Notes under the pieces: generated by a model | Seen by the model: only the letters and a program-made list of their open reading frames with translations | Told to the model about the DNA's origin: nothing | The model's database searches: none | Part shown: piece after piece, positions 49,415 to 60,218 of the stretch | How the letters are laid out: each line of letters begins with the position of its first letter | Position numbering within the stretch: position 1 is the stretch's first letter | Program-made: the position numbers and the translations under genes | From: Clostridiales bacterium | GTDB lineage: Bacteria > Bacillota > Clostridia > Oscillospirales > CAG-272 | Assembly (NCBI GenBank): GCA_012800735.1 | Contig: JAAZIU010000004.1 | Span: 35,277-99,276 of the forward strand | Direction: 5' to 3' | DNA length: 64,000 bases

Positions 49415-50448
49415 GCGAAGATAAAATAAACGCAACAGAAAACATAAAAAACGAAAAAAAGAAAAGAATATTTTCCGGAATTCAACCGAGCGGAACTTTG
49501 ACATTAGGCAATTATATCGGCGCAATACGAAATTTTCTGCTGCTTTCCGGCGAATACGACTGCTTATACTGCGTAGTAGACGAACATGCAATAACCGTTC
49601 GTCAGGTGCCGGCTGAGCTGCGCCGTCATACATACGAGACACTTGCAATATATATAGCGTGCGGTCTTTCGCCTGAAGAGAACATACTGTTTATTCAGAG
49701 CCACGTTCATCAGCATGCGGAATTAAGCTGGATTCTCGGTTGCTACGCCATGTTCGGCGAGTTGTCAAGGATGACACAGTTTAAAGACAAGTCTGCTAAT
49801 AACTCTGAAAATATAAATGCTGGTCTTTTCACCTATCCGGTCCTTATGGCGGCGGATATACTTCTGTATCAGGCAGATCTTGTCCCGGTCGGGATCGATC
49901 AGAAGCAGCATCTTGAGCTTGCAAGAACTATTGCCGAACGATTTAACGGTATCTACGGAGATACATTTGTGGTTCCTGACGGCTATATTCCCGAAGTCGG
50001 AATGAAAATCATGTCGCTTGCCGAACCGACAAAGAAAATGTCAAAATCGGATACAAATGTCAACGGATATGTCGCTATACTTGACGAGCCCGACACGATA
50101 ATCCGGAAATTCCGCCGAGCCGTTACCGACTCTGACTCAACGGTTAGATACGCTGAAGGTAAAGACGGAATTAACAATCTTATGTCAATATATTCATCCT
50201 TTACCGGAAAAAGCTACAATGAGATTGAATCTGAATTTGAAGGAAAAGGGTACGGCGATTTCAAAACAGCCGTCGGGGAAACCGTCTCAGACGGATTAAA
50301 ACCAATTCGGACAGAATTCAACCGCCTCATGACTGATAAATCTTATCTTGAGTCGGTTATGAAGCAAGGAGCTGAGCAGGCCGGCCGTCTTGCCGAAAGA
50401 ACTCTAAAAAAAGTTCAGAAAAAGCTTGGTTTCGTGCTGCTCAAATAA
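49411..50448 (+). CDS. trpS: Tryptophanyl-tRNA synthetase
   Basis: FSGIQPSGTLTLGNYIGAIRNF (TLGN for HIGH); GIDQKQHLELAR; KKMSKSD; ATGA coupling with the previous gene. Confidence 0.96.
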   Translation: MSEDKINATENIKNEKKKRIFSGIQPSGTLTLGNYIGAIRNFLLLSGEYDCLYCVVDEHAITVRQVPAELRRHTYETLAIYIACGLSPEENILFIQSHVHQHAELSWILGCYAMFGELSRMTQFKDKSANNSENINAGLFTYPVLMAADILLYQADLVPVGIDQKQHLELARTIAERFNGIYGDTFVVPDGYIPEVGMKIMSLAEPTKKMSKSDTNVNGYVAILDEPDTIIRKFRRAVTDSDSTVRYAEGKDGINNLMSIYSSFTGKSYNEIESEFEGKGYGDFKTAVGETVSDGLKPIRTEFNRLMTDKSYLESVMKQGAEQAGRLAERTLKKVQKKLGFVLLK

Positions 50449-50470
50449 TGACTTCCTCGGAGTTGATACA

Positions 50471-51679
50471 ATGCAGATTACAGTCAATGAGATAATATAT
50501 GCGGTGTCGGCAATGCTTTTCGCGGCGTTGATGGCGTTTACATCCACCCCGATTTCTATGGTATTTGCTCATAAAATCGGAGCTATCGACATCCCTAAAG
50601 ACAACCGCCGGATGCATAACCGCCCTATCCCCCGCATCGGCGGAATCGCCATTTATTTTGCATTTGCCTTTACCTCAATACTTTTTTGCGAACATTCAAA
50701 GACTCTGTTTACAATACTTATTGGCGGACTTGTTCTTGCCGTTGTAGGTATTTTCGACGATATAAAGGATCTCAGAGCGTGGATAAAGCTTTTAGCTCAG
50801 ATAGCTGTAGCTGCTTTAGCGGTATTCAACGGTTTCAGAATTCAGTTTATTAATATATCCGGTGATTATCTGCCTTTTCCTTTATGGTTATCGGTACTGG
50901 TTTCAATGGCTTGGATCATAGGCATGACAAATGCAATCAATCTCATCGACGGTCTTGACGGGCTTTCCTGCGGTGTTTCGATAATCGGCTCGCTGTCTTT
51001 GCTTTTAGTTATGCTTACCCGCAATCCGATTCCTTCGTCAGCGATAATCATAGCTCTTCTGGCAGCTTCTTGTCTTGGTTTCCTTCCATATAACTTCTAT
51101 CCAGCAAAAACATTCATGGGAGATACCGGAGCGCTGTTTCTCGGCTATACAATGGCGGTTTTGAGTATCGACGGTGTCTTCAAATGGCACGCTGTTATCT
51201 CGTTCGTAATTCCGATAGCAATATTCGGATACCCGCTGTTTGAAACAGTTTTCTCTTTCTTCAGAAGAGTCTATAACAAAAAGAACCCATTCAAAGGCGA
51301 TAAAGAACATATACACCACAGACTGATAAACTTAGGATTCAATCAAAAGCAATCGGTGGGCATATTATATGCGATATCCGGAATACTCAGCTTGTCGGCC
51401 GTTATGTTTACCAACACAAAACTGATACAAGCGTCCGCAATGCTTTTAGCGGCAGTTGTTATATTTATAGTTGAACTTAAAATAATAAAGAATCCTACAA
51501 CAAGAATACAAGGCGGTTTTCATTTAAAGGACTGCAACAGCAAACCTGGCGAGCATAAAACACCCGCAGAAGTAAACGATGAAGTCTTATCGGAGAATCA
51601 GGATACATCTGTTAATAATATTGTTTCATTGAATGAAAACCAGCCCGAAGGTGCGGATGATGAACGGGAACGGCAATAA
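50471..51679 (+). CDS. MraY/WecA/TagO-family undecaprenyl-phosphate sugar-phosphate transferase
   Basis: GAIDIPKDNRRMHNRPIPRIGGIAIY, GIFDDIKDL, NAINLIDGLDGL, FMGDTGALFLGY, KEHIHHRL. Confidence 0.93.
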   Translation: MQITVNEIIYAVSAMLFAALMAFTSTPISMVFAHKIGAIDIPKDNRRMHNRPIPRIGGIAIYFAFAFTSILFCEHSKTLFTILIGGLVLAVVGIFDDIKDLRAWIKLLAQIAVAALAVFNGFRIQFINISGDYLPFPLWLSVLVSMAWIIGMTNAINLIDGLDGLSCGVSIIGSLSLLLVMLTRNPIPSSAIIIALLAASCLGFLPYNFYPAKTFMGDTGALFLGYTMAVLSIDGVFKWHAVISFVIPIAIFGYPLFETVFSFFRRVYNKKNPFKGDKEHIHHRLINLGFNQKQSVGILYAISGILSLSAVMFTNTKLIQASAMLLAAVVIFIVELKIIKNPTTRIQGGFHLKDCNSKPGEHKTPAEVNDEVLSENQDTSVNNIVSLNENQPEGADDERERQ

Positions 51680-52538
51680 AACGCAAGGCATCGGCTCTTC
51701 GATAGATGAGACCGAATCTTCCGATTTAAAAACCCCTCAGGAAGATACAAGCGAAAAAAAAGCAACTGTCAGTTCGGGGCTTTACTATTCACCGACAAGA
51801 CAAAGACTGTCTGTTTTCATAGCTGCAGTCATTTCGATTGCAGTTTTAGGTTTATTCTTTATCGGGATGGTTCGCATTGGTGTTATAAACCTTCCGTTCG
51901 GCATGAATCAAAGCATTGAAATCCCAGGTGACGCCCCTCAGGAGGACAGTCTTTATCTTGCGCTGAGAAACGGCGACTATCCGCAAACGGCTGATATTTC
52001 CTACAACCTTACTCCGGAGCAGTATTTAAAAGCGCTTGAAGCCGCTCCGTATCTCGAAACATATTCAATTGTAATTAAAACCACCGTTTCTTCCGGAACA
52101 TATAAAAGAATACAGACAGTTCATATCGATAAGAAGAAATCAGGATACATTGCAGATATTTACAGCGGTTCCGAAATAATCAGAAAAGTAACATTTGACG
52201 GTTCAAAGATTATAGAAACAGATTACAAAAAAGGCAAGTTATACTCAAACAGAACCTTTCCGCACACCGATGGTTTTACACTGGCGAGCGAAGCCGGAAT
52301 ACCTTCAACCGAAAGATTTCTTGACAAAACAAGCGGTACGGTACTCGAAGGAATAAAAGATTTAGACATAACTCTTATAAGAACCCAGGAACTAAACGCT
52401 TTAAGAGTTTCGTATAATACATCATCTCCTAAGCTTAGCGAAACAATGCTAATATCACTTGATATGGGAATAGTCATATCGGCACAGACAACATCCGAAA
52501 ACGGAGAGGTGCTTTACACCGCTTCGGTCATTGATTAA
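51660..52538 (+). CDS. Hypothetical membrane-anchored protein
   Basis: Single predicted TM (FIAAVISIAVLGLFFIGMV) then an extracytoplasmic domain; overlaps the preceding wecA-like gene. Confidence 0.65.
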   Translation: MNGNGNKTQGIGSSIDETESSDLKTPQEDTSEKKATVSSGLYYSPTRQRLSVFIAAVISIAVLGLFFIGMVRIGVINLPFGMNQSIEIPGDAPQEDSLYLALRNGDYPQTADISYNLTPEQYLKALEAAPYLETYSIVIKTTVSSGTYKRIQTVHIDKKKSGYIADIYSGSEIIRKVTFDGSKIIETDYKKGKLYSNRTFPHTDGFTLASEAGIPSTERFLDKTSGTVLEGIKDLDITLIRTQELNALRVSYNTSSPKLSETMLISLDMGIVISAQTTSENGEVLYTASVID

Positions 52539-52558
52539 ATTAAAAAAGGAGAACTACC

Positions 52559-53182
52559 ATGAAAAGCTGCAGTATTCCATTTATTGAAAATAAAAAACTT
52601 GAAAAGTTTAGCTATCGGGATTTAGAACCGATTAAAATTTCCAACTGGCCTTGGATTAAAGATTACACTCCCAAATGCTCTGCAAAAGTCTTTGTCAGCG
52701 GCAGCTGCGGAAAAGGAGAGAAGCTTCATATCCGTCTTACCTGCTATGAGGAAAATCCCAAAGCAGTGTATACGAACTTTTTTGATGATGTTTACAAGGA
52801 CAGTTGTCTTGAGGCATTTATCTCTTTTGTTCATGGCGGACCTTATATGAATTGCGAGATGAATGCAAACGGAGCATCGCTTATAGCTTTCGGTCCGGAC
52901 AGAGAGAATCGCACTCGAATTGATGACCTTATAACTCCTCCGGAAGTACGCGCGGAAATTAAAAAAGAAAAATGGAGAGTTGAGATTGTGCTGGATATCT
53001 CCGATCTGCGAAAAGTTTTCGGTGAAGAAATCAATATCGATAAAGGTTCCGAATTCTATGCCAACTTCTACAAATGCGGAGACGAAACAGAAACTGTCCA
53101 TTACGGCTGCTGGAGCCCCATTGAAACTCCCGAACCGGATTTCCACCGACCGGAATATTTCGGTCGAATAGTTATAGGTTGA
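52559..53182 (+). CDS. CBM9-like carbohydrate-binding domain protein
   Basis: YKDSCLEAFISF...NANGASLIAFG...WRVEIVLDISDL CBM9-like pattern; AAAAGGAGAA RBS. Confidence 0.65.
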   Translation: MKSCSIPFIENKKLEKFSYRDLEPIKISNWPWIKDYTPKCSAKVFVSGSCGKGEKLHIRLTCYEENPKAVYTNFFDDVYKDSCLEAFISFVHGGPYMNCEMNANGASLIAFGPDRENRTRIDDLITPPEVRAEIKKEKWRVEIVLDISDLRKVFGEEINIDKGSEFYANFYKCGDETETVHYGCWSPIETPEPDFHRPEYFGRIVIG

Positions 53183-53191
53183 GGCAAAACC

Positions 53192-54433
53192 ATGAGTTCC
53201 GTTCTTGATATAACCCTCGCGCCTTTCGGAAGAAAAAAGATAGAGTGGGTAAAATCATATATGCCGGTTCTCGAGATAATCGGATCGGATTTCTGCAAGA
53301 AAAAGCCTTTTGAAGGATTAAAAGTTGCAATGTCGATACATCTTGAGGCAAAAACTGCCTATCTTGCAGAGATACTGAGAGACGGCGGAGCTGAGGTATA
53401 TATTACCGGCTGTAATCCTCTTTCCACTCAAGACGATGTGGCAGCTGCTCTCGCAGCAGAAGGACTCAATGTATTTGCAAGACACGGTGTTGGCGAGGAT
53501 GAATATAAAGAGCACCTCAAAGCGGTGCTTGACTGCTCTCCCCATCTGCTAATCGATGACGGAGGAGATCTGGTTCAGTTGCTTCACGGTGAGTGTGCGA
53601 ATAAAACTTCTAATTTAATCGGCGGTTGTGAAGAAACCACAACCGGTGTTCACCGCTTATTCGCTCGCATGAGAGCCGGGCTTCTTCATTTCCCGATGGT
53701 AGACGTCAACAACGCCGACTGTAAATATCTGTTTGATAACAGATACGGGACCGGTCAGTCGACGATAGACGGTATAATGAACACGACCAACCTTATGATT
53801 GCCGGAAAAACAGTAGTTATCGCCGGATACGGCTGGTGCGGACGCGGGTTGGCAATGCGGATGAAGGGTATGGGTGCTCTGGTGATTGTCACCGAAATCG
53901 ATCCGGTAAAGGCAATTGAGGCTGCGATGGACGGTTTCAGAGTGATGAAGATGGACGATGCGGCCCCCTTAGGCGATTTCTTCGTTACGCTTACCGGATG
54001 CTGCGATGTTATCGTAGGTCGTCATTTCGATATGATGAAAGACGGTGCGGTTCTTGCGAATTCAGGTCATTTTGATGTCGAGATAAACAAACGCGAGCTT
54101 GAAGCTCGCTCGGTTAAAATATTCGATCGCCGCAATAATATCAGGGGTTATAGACAAAAAGACGGGCGAACACTGAATCTGCTTGCCGACGGAAGATTGG
54201 TTAATCTCGCGGCTGCTAACGGTCATCCTGCTGAAATAATGGATATGTCATTCGCTCTCCAGGCAAAGTCACTTGAATGGCTGGTTCAGAATAAAGGCAG
54301 GCTTGAAAATAGAATTTATCCGGTGCCTGCCGAAATTGACAGATATGTAGCCGAACTTAAGCTAAAAGCCATCGGTTGTTCCATTGATTCGCTTACGGTA
54401 CAGCAGAAGGAATATCTTGAGAAAGTAGATTAA
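53192..54433 (+). CDS. ahcY: Adenosylhomocysteinase
   Basis: LTLIDDGGDLVQL-type motif, GGCEETTTGVHRL, VVIAGYGWCGRGLAMRMKGMGA, ANSGHFDVEI. Confidence 0.96.
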   Translation: MSSVLDITLAPFGRKKIEWVKSYMPVLEIIGSDFCKKKPFEGLKVAMSIHLEAKTAYLAEILRDGGAEVYITGCNPLSTQDDVAAALAAEGLNVFARHGVGEDEYKEHLKAVLDCSPHLLIDDGGDLVQLLHGECANKTSNLIGGCEETTTGVHRLFARMRAGLLHFPMVDVNNADCKYLFDNRYGTGQSTIDGIMNTTNLMIAGKTVVIAGYGWCGRGLAMRMKGMGALVIVTEIDPVKAIEAAMDGFRVMKMDDAAPLGDFFVTLTGCCDVIVGRHFDMMKDGAVLANSGHFDVEINKRELEARSVKIFDRRNNIRGYRQKDGRTLNLLADGRLVNLAAANGHPAEIMDMSFALQAKSLEWLVQNKGRLENRIYPVPAEIDRYVAELKLKAIGCSIDSLTVQQKEYLEKVD

Positions 54434-54434
54434 G

Positions 54435-55172
54435 ATGAAAATACTTATAATTCGGCACGGAGACCCTGACTACGCACTCGATTCGCTTACTCCCCGCGGT
54501 TTTAAAGAAGCGGAAGCTTTGGCTGAATGGCTCGGAAAGAGGCGGATTGACCATATCTACGCTTCGCCTTTGGGAAGAGCTCAAAGAACCGCCGAACCTA
54601 CCGCAAAAGTTCACGGACTTAAAATCGAAACATTAGACTGGCTTGCGGAAATCCCAATCTCGGTAAAACCACCGTACAAAGAATTTGGAATAGATGCAGA
54701 ACCAAACTTTTGTCCCTGGAATATGCAGCCGCGCTTTTGGACAAAGCAGCCTGATTTTTACGATTCGAAAGATTGGTCAAGCAACCCTCTTTATAAAGAC
54801 GGCGCTGTTCAGAAAAAAATGAAAGAAATAGACGAAGGTTGGTATAATCTTATGTTGAAATGGGGCTACAAACGCAACGGTCAGATCTACGATATCTCAT
54901 CGCAAGCTGACAGAAGCGCAGTCATAGCTCTTTTCTGCCACCTCGGTCTCGGTAACGCTTTAATATCAAGAATTACAGGCGCAGCGCTGCCTTTGGTTTG
55001 GCAAACACTATTTTTAGCCTGTTCTTCGGTTACTACTCTTTATACCGAGGTATATCCGCCGTTCCATAACCAATGTCATATGCGGCTTGTCGGATTAAGT
55101 GACGTCAGTCATCTTGCACTTGCCGGACTTGAAACCTCATCATCCGGTTTGCACAGCCTTTTGGAGGAATAA
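54435..55172 (+). CDS. Histidine phosphatase family protein
   Basis: LIIRHGDPDY and YASPLGRAQRTAEP motifs. Confidence 0.87.
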   Translation: MKILIIRHGDPDYALDSLTPRGFKEAEALAEWLGKRRIDHIYASPLGRAQRTAEPTAKVHGLKIETLDWLAEIPISVKPPYKEFGIDAEPNFCPWNMQPRFWTKQPDFYDSKDWSSNPLYKDGAVQKKMKEIDEGWYNLMLKWGYKRNGQIYDISSQADRSAVIALFCHLGLGNALISRITGAALPLVWQTLFLACSSVTTLYTEVYPPFHNQCHMRLVGLSDVSHLALAGLETSSSGLHSLLEE

Positions 55173-55181
55173 TACTATAAA

Positions 55182-56345
55182 TTGACCCAAGACAAAAACA
55201 AAATATCAGTTGAAGAACGCGCCAGACTCGGCACCCTCTCCGGAATTGCAGGCATCATCGTTAATCTCCTGCTTTTTGGAATAAAATTAATTGCGGGATT
55301 GCTGTCAGGCTCCGTTGCGATTATAGCTGATGCTACAAACAATCTTTCCGACGCCGGAACATCAATCATTACGGCAATAAGCTTTAAGTTAGCGGAAAAG
55401 CGCGCAGATCGTGAACACCCCTTCGGTCATGCAAGAATTGAGTATATCGCCGGACTTATTGTATCATTTATTATTGTATTGCTGGGTGTCGAACTTTTTA
55501 AGTCGTCAATTAAAACAATTGTCAAACATAAAGAATCGACGTATACTGCGCTTATTTTTATTATCCTTATAACTTCAGTTATTATAAAACTGCTTCTTGC
55601 TTTATTTTATAAAAATATCGGAAAAAAGATTAATTCTGTTTCTCTTGAAGCCGCCGCAACAGACAGTTTATCAGATGTATTGTCCACAGGCGTGGTTATA
55701 GTGGGAGCGATTATAAGCAAATTAACCGGTTATCAAATTGACGGTTGGTTAGGAGCGGCGGTTGCCCTGTTTATTCTTATTTCCGGAATAAAGCTTATAA
55801 AGGAAACTACCGATCCGTTGCTTGGCGCTGAGCCGGACCCGGAATACGTAAAGGAAATTGCTGATGAAATAATGTCATACGAAGGCGTTCTCGGAATGCA
55901 TGATCTTGTTATTCACAGCTACGGAAGCGGCAGAACATATGCTTCTGTTCATATTGAGGTGTCTGAAAATAAGCCGATACTTGAAAGTCATGAGCTTATA
56001 GACAATATCGAAAATGATTTTGTGAAAAAAGGGGTTCAGCTTGTAGCGCATCTTGATCCGGTAAATTACGACGACCCGAAGGTAAATTACCTTCGTATGA
56101 AAGTAACTGAAATTGTTCGCAATATAAACCTTGAGCTGGATATTCATGATTTCCGTGTCGTCCTTGGTAAAGAACAAAGCAACCTTATATTTGATGTTGA
56201 CGTTCCCGTTGAATATGAAAAAACAGACGCCGAACTTGTAAAACTGGTTACTGAAGAAATTCACAAAATTTCAAAAGAATACAATCCGGTTATAACCATC
56301 GATCGTGGATACGAACGAATAAGCAAAATAAAAAACGAGGCATAA
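55182..56345 (+). CDS. Cation diffusion facilitator (CDF) transporter
   Basis: SVAIIADATNNLSDAGTSIITAISFKLAEKRADREHPFGHARIEY. Confidence 0.94.
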   Translation: MTQDKNKISVEERARLGTLSGIAGIIVNLLLFGIKLIAGLLSGSVAIIADATNNLSDAGTSIITAISFKLAEKRADREHPFGHARIEYIAGLIVSFIIVLLGVELFKSSIKTIVKHKESTYTALIFIILITSVIIKLLLALFYKNIGKKINSVSLEAAATDSLSDVLSTGVVIVGAIISKLTGYQIDGWLGAAVALFILISGIKLIKETTDPLLGAEPDPEYVKEIADEIMSYEGVLGMHDLVIHSYGSGRTYASVHIEVSENKPILESHELIDNIENDFVKKGVQLVAHLDPVNYDDPKVNYLRMKVTEIVRNINLELDIHDFRVVLGKEQSNLIFDVDVPVEYEKTDAELVKLVTEEIHKISKEYNPVITIDRGYERISKIKNEA

Positions 56346-56358
56346 AACCTCGTTTTTT
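56332..56358. terminator. Bidirectional terminator overlapping the CDF stop codon
   Basis: AAAACGAGG-CATAAAA-CCTCGTTTTTT. Confidence 0.82.
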
Positions 56359-56363
56359 GATTT

Positions 56364-58493
56364 TCAGATACTGAATAAAAGCTCGGAATAGCTTGGTAAC
56401 GGCCAGACATCCCGCGGAGTCAACAGTTCAAGCTCATCGGCAGCTTTTCTTAAAGCTTCCATAGCCGGGAGAACGCTTTTTCGGTAATATTCAGCGCAGT
56501 CGATAGGTTCTTTAATCATCTTCGCGCCGTTTATCGTACGATCAAGCGCGAGAGTTCTGTCATACAGGCTGTCGCTGAGAACAGCTAAATTCTTAGCCAT
56601 TACGGCAGAACTGTCGCTTGTTCCCGATATGCCGACCGCTTTTCTTTGAGCGGCGCCGTAAGCTGCCTCAGTGGTATATCTCATGGCGGCAGGAATAAGC
56701 TGACGATTTGATATATCAAGCATTGTAAGCGCTTCGATATTTACTACTTTTATGTAATTATCAACAAGAATTTCATATCGTGCTCTCAACTCACGTTCGG
56801 TATATATTCGGTGTTTGGTGAATAACCGGATATTCTCCTTGTTCATTATCAGAGGAAGAGCCTCAGGAGTAGACTTGAGATTTAACAACCCTCTGCGATC
56901 AGCTTCTTCTATCCATTCGGTGGAATAATTGTTTCCGTTAAAAATAATGCGGGAATGTGCCTTGTAAACATCACGGATTAAGAAATAAAATTCATCTTCC
57001 GCATTATCGGCTTTTTCAAGTCGTTCGGCATATCTTTCCAATACATCTGCAACTATGGTGTTTAAAATTGTATTGGGACCGGAAATCGAATTTGACGAAC
57101 CGAGCATACGAAATTCAAATTTGTTGCCGGTAAAGGCAAACGGAGAGGTTCTGTTGCGGTCCGAAGTATCTTTTTTGACTTCGGGAAGCGTCCTGACTCC
57201 GGTGTCCATACCGCAGACGTCGAGATGATTATACGGACGTCCGTCAGCTATACATTCGAGTATTTCGGTTATTTCGTCGCCTAAGAATACGGATATAATG
57301 GAAGGAGGAGCTTCGTTGCTGCCGAGGCGATGATCGTTGCCGGCAGAAGCCACAGAAATCCTTAAAAGATCCTGATGCTCATCTACTGCCTCAATTACCG
57401 CTGCTAAAAAAACCAGAAAAACTTTGTTTGAGGAAGGATCAGCGCCTGGATCAAACAGATTGATACCTGTGTTTGTCGATAATGACCAGTTATTGTGCTT
57501 ACCGCTTCCGCTGATGCCAGCAAAAGGCTTTTCGGACAGCAGACACGCCATGTTGTGGCGTTCCGCGACTTTTTTCAGGAATTCCATTGTAAGCTGATTG
57601 TGATCGGTCGCGGCGTTAACGATACCATATATCGGCGCAAGCTCATGCTGAGCCGGAGCAGATTCGTTGTGCTCGGTTTTTGCGTAGATGCCAAGTTTCC
57701 AAAGTTCGCGGTTCAAATCCTGCATGAATTCGATAACCCTGGGACGGATAGCGCCGTAATAATGATCTTCAAGTTCCTGACCCTTAGGCGAACGAGCGCC
57801 GAAAAGGGTTCGACCGCAAAGCTTGAGATCAAGACGCTTTTCATAAAGAGAACGGTCGATAAGAAAATATTCCTGTTCTGCGCCGGCTGTCGGAACGACG
57901 CGGGTAACATCGCTGTAACCGAAAATCTGACAGATTCGTGTTGCAGCGGCGCTGATAACATCCATTGAACGCAGCAGAGGGGTCTTTTTATCAAGCACCT
58001 CTCCGCCAAAAGAGCAGAAAGCCGTCGGAATGCAAAGAGAGTCATCCTTTATAAATGCATAAGAGGTAGGATCCCAGGATGTATAACCGCGGGCTTCAAA
58101 AGTCGCTCGAAGACCGCCCGAGGGGAAGGAAGAGGCGTCCGGCTCGCCTCGGATAAGCTCCTTGCCGGAAAACTCCATAATTATTTTTCCGTTTCCGTAA
58201 GGAGATATAAAGCTCACATGCTTTTCCGCCGTTATTCCCGTCATAGGCTGGAACCAGTGGGTAAAATGTGTTGCTCCGTGCTCGATAGCCCAGTCTCTCA
58301 TTGCGTTTGCCACGACGTTTGCAACGGTAATATCAAGCTCCCGTCCGTCTTCGATAGTCTTATGCAGAGATTTATAAATATCCCGCGGCAGCCTTTCGCG
58401 CATAACATCGTCGTTGAAAACCATGCAGCCGAACATCTGTGGCAGATTTTCAGCTGTTATTTCAATATTATAATCGAACATAAAAAACCTCAT
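56364..58493 (-). CDS. glnN: Glutamine synthetase type III
   Basis: [57 protein letters not shown]; about 700 aa. Confidence 0.96.
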   Translation of the reverse strand: MRFFMFDYNIEITAENLPQMFGCMVFNDDVMRERLPRDIYKSLHKTIEDGRELDITVANVVANAMRDWAIEHGATHFTHWFQPMTGITAEKHVSFISPYGNGKIIMEFSGKELIRGEPDASSFPSGGLRATFEARGYTSWDPTSYAFIKDDSLCIPTAFCSFGGEVLDKKTPLLRSMDVISAAATRICQIFGYSDVTRVVPTAGAEQEYFLIDRSLYEKRLDLKLCGRTLFGARSPKGQELEDHYYGAIRPRVIEFMQDLNRELWKLGIYAKTEHNESAPAQHELAPIYGIVNAATDHNQLTMEFLKKVAERHNMACLLSEKPFAGISGSGKHNNWSLSTNTGINLFDPGADPSSNKVFLVFLAAVIEAVDEHQDLLRISVASAGNDHRLGSNEAPPSIISVFLGDEITEILECIADGRPYNHLDVCGMDTGVRTLPEVKKDTSDRNRTSPFAFTGNKFEFRMLGSSNSISGPNTILNTIVADVLERYAERLEKADNAEDEFYFLIRDVYKAHSRIIFNGNNYSTEWIEEADRRGLLNLKSTPEALPLIMNKENIRLFTKHRIYTERELRARYEILVDNYIKVVNIEALTMLDISNRQLIPAAMRYTTEAAYGAAQRKAVGISGTSDSSAVMAKNLAVLSDSLYDRTLALDRTINGAKMIKEPIDCAEYYRKSVLPAMEALRKAADELELLTPRDVWPLPSYSELLFSI

Positions 58494-58829
58494 AATTGAA
58501 GCCGCAGAAGTTAAAATTCATTAATACTTGAGTATAAATTATACCCTAATCGACTGAATTTGTCAAGCTGATAGTGTTAATTCTGCTAAATACTTATAGA
58601 CAAAAAGGTATTTTTTCGTAGTTGCAATAAATGGAGCATTTCATCTATAAAGATGATTTTCAAAGTATTAATTCTTTTAGTGTATAATAACATCGCTTTA
58701 AAATATATAATATTTCTGAGAACGTCTATTTTTCTGAATAAAATATACAGAAATATATGTCCTGTTCTTTATTAAACAAACATTTTAAACAAAATGATTG
58801 TATAGATATTCATCATAATATACATAATA

Positions 58830-58867
58830 AAGCCGATATTTGCGCAAAAATTAATATTTATCGGCTT
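58830..58867 (+). repeat. Inverted repeat abutting the carA promoter
   Basis: AAGCCGATA (58830-58838) / TATCGGCTT (58859-58867), 9 bp perfect; loop contains TTTGCGCAAA. Confidence 0.7.
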
Positions 58868-58894
58868 GTTAGAATAGATATATTGTAGTATAAT
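58866..58894 (+). promoter_or_regulatory. Candidate promoter of carA
   Basis: TTGTTA-N17-TATAAT; the -35 overlaps the right arm of the inverted repeat. Confidence 0.6.
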
Positions 58895-58960
58895 ATATTA
58901 TGTTTAATAAGCTGTATTGCAAACCTTATAATAAAAGACAGAGTTTTGCGGAGGATTATA

Positions 58961-60157
58961 ATGAACAGGGAAGCATTTTTGATACTTGAAAACGGTCAGG
59001 TATTCAAAGGCAAGCGTATAGGAAGCGATAAAGAAGTCGTGTCAGAAATAGTGTTCAACACATCAATGACGGGTTATCCGCAAGTATTGTCATCTCCTGC
59101 TTATGCAGGGCAGACGGTAGTTATGACCTATCCTCTTATCGGTAATTTCGGAATCTGTTATGACGATATGGAATCGGAAAAACCTTGGCTCGACGCTCTG
59201 ATAATACGCGAGGCTTCAAAAGAACCATCTAATTTCAGATCTGATATTTCTCTTATTGATTTTCTTAATAAATACGATGTTCCGGGAATTGAAGGAATTG
59301 ATACAAGAGCTCTGTCAAAAACCTTGCGTGATAACGGAGTAATGAACTGTATGATAACTTCAGATCCCAATTTTAATATTACAACAGTCACCGAAAAGCT
59401 GAAAGAGCATAAAACCGGTAATCTTGTCGAAAAAGTAACCTGTCGTGAAAGATATATTGTCCCCGGTGTAAAATCACTTGAAGAAAACGGCGTTATGTCC
59501 GGATATGTTGTTTTCGACAGCGCGCGTTATGATGACGGTCAACGCGAAAAAGAGCCGTCTTATATCAAAGAGCTTAACGGCGCAGGGCTTAAAATAGCGC
59601 TTCTTGATTTGGGCGACATATATAATATTATCCGCTCGCTCGCATCACGCGGCTGTGATGTTGAAGTATTTCCCGCTCAAACGGAAGCAAGGGAGATATT
59701 GTCTTCACATCCTAATGGAATAGTTATTTCAAACGGCCCAGGAGACCCAAAAGAATGCCAAGGAATCATAAACGAAATAAAGAAACTTTATGATGCAAAT
59801 GTTCCCATCTTTGGAATTTCTCTCGGTCATCAGCTGATGGCTTTGGCGACCGGAGGTGATACCCGAAAGATGGTACACGGACATCGCGGCGATAATCATC
59901 CGGTAAAAGACCTTTCGAACGGTCGAGTATATATAACAGCGCAGAATCACGGCTATGTCGTCGACACCGAAAGTCTTGACAATGATATTTCAGTTCCGTA
60001 TTTTGTTAATGTTAATGATGGCAGCAACGAAGGAATACAATATATTCATAAAAACATCTTTACGGTTCAGTTCCAGCCGGAATCTTGCTGCGCTATGCAA
60101 GGCGAAGGCTGCATGATTGATAAATTTCTCGATAGGATAACAAGCAGTAAAAACTAA
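58961..60157 (+). CDS. carA: Carbamoyl-phosphate synthase small chain with degenerate glutaminase active site
   Basis: FNTSMTGYPQVLSSPAYAGQ, EGIDTRALSK, ISNGPGDP, HPVKDLSNGRVYITAQNHGY; FGISLGHQ in place of FGICLGHQ and VQFQPES in place of VQxHPEA. Confidence 0.93.
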   Translation: MNREAFLILENGQVFKGKRIGSDKEVVSEIVFNTSMTGYPQVLSSPAYAGQTVVMTYPLIGNFGICYDDMESEKPWLDALIIREASKEPSNFRSDISLIDFLNKYDVPGIEGIDTRALSKTLRDNGVMNCMITSDPNFNITTVTEKLKEHKTGNLVEKVTCRERYIVPGVKSLEENGVMSGYVVFDSARYDDGQREKEPSYIKELNGAGLKIALLDLGDIYNIIRSLASRGCDVEVFPAQTEAREILSSHPNGIVISNGPGDPKECQGIINEIKKLYDANVPIFGISLGHQLMALATGGDTRKMVHGHRGDNHPVKDLSNGRVYITAQNHGYVVDTESLDNDISVPYFVNVNDGSNEGIQYIHKNIFTVQFQPESCCAMQGEGCMIDKFLDRITSSKN

Positions 60158-60218
60158 AAGAATAACCTTAAAAGTTTGATTATTAATATTTATAAAACAC
60201 CGCGGTGCGGAGGAAAAA

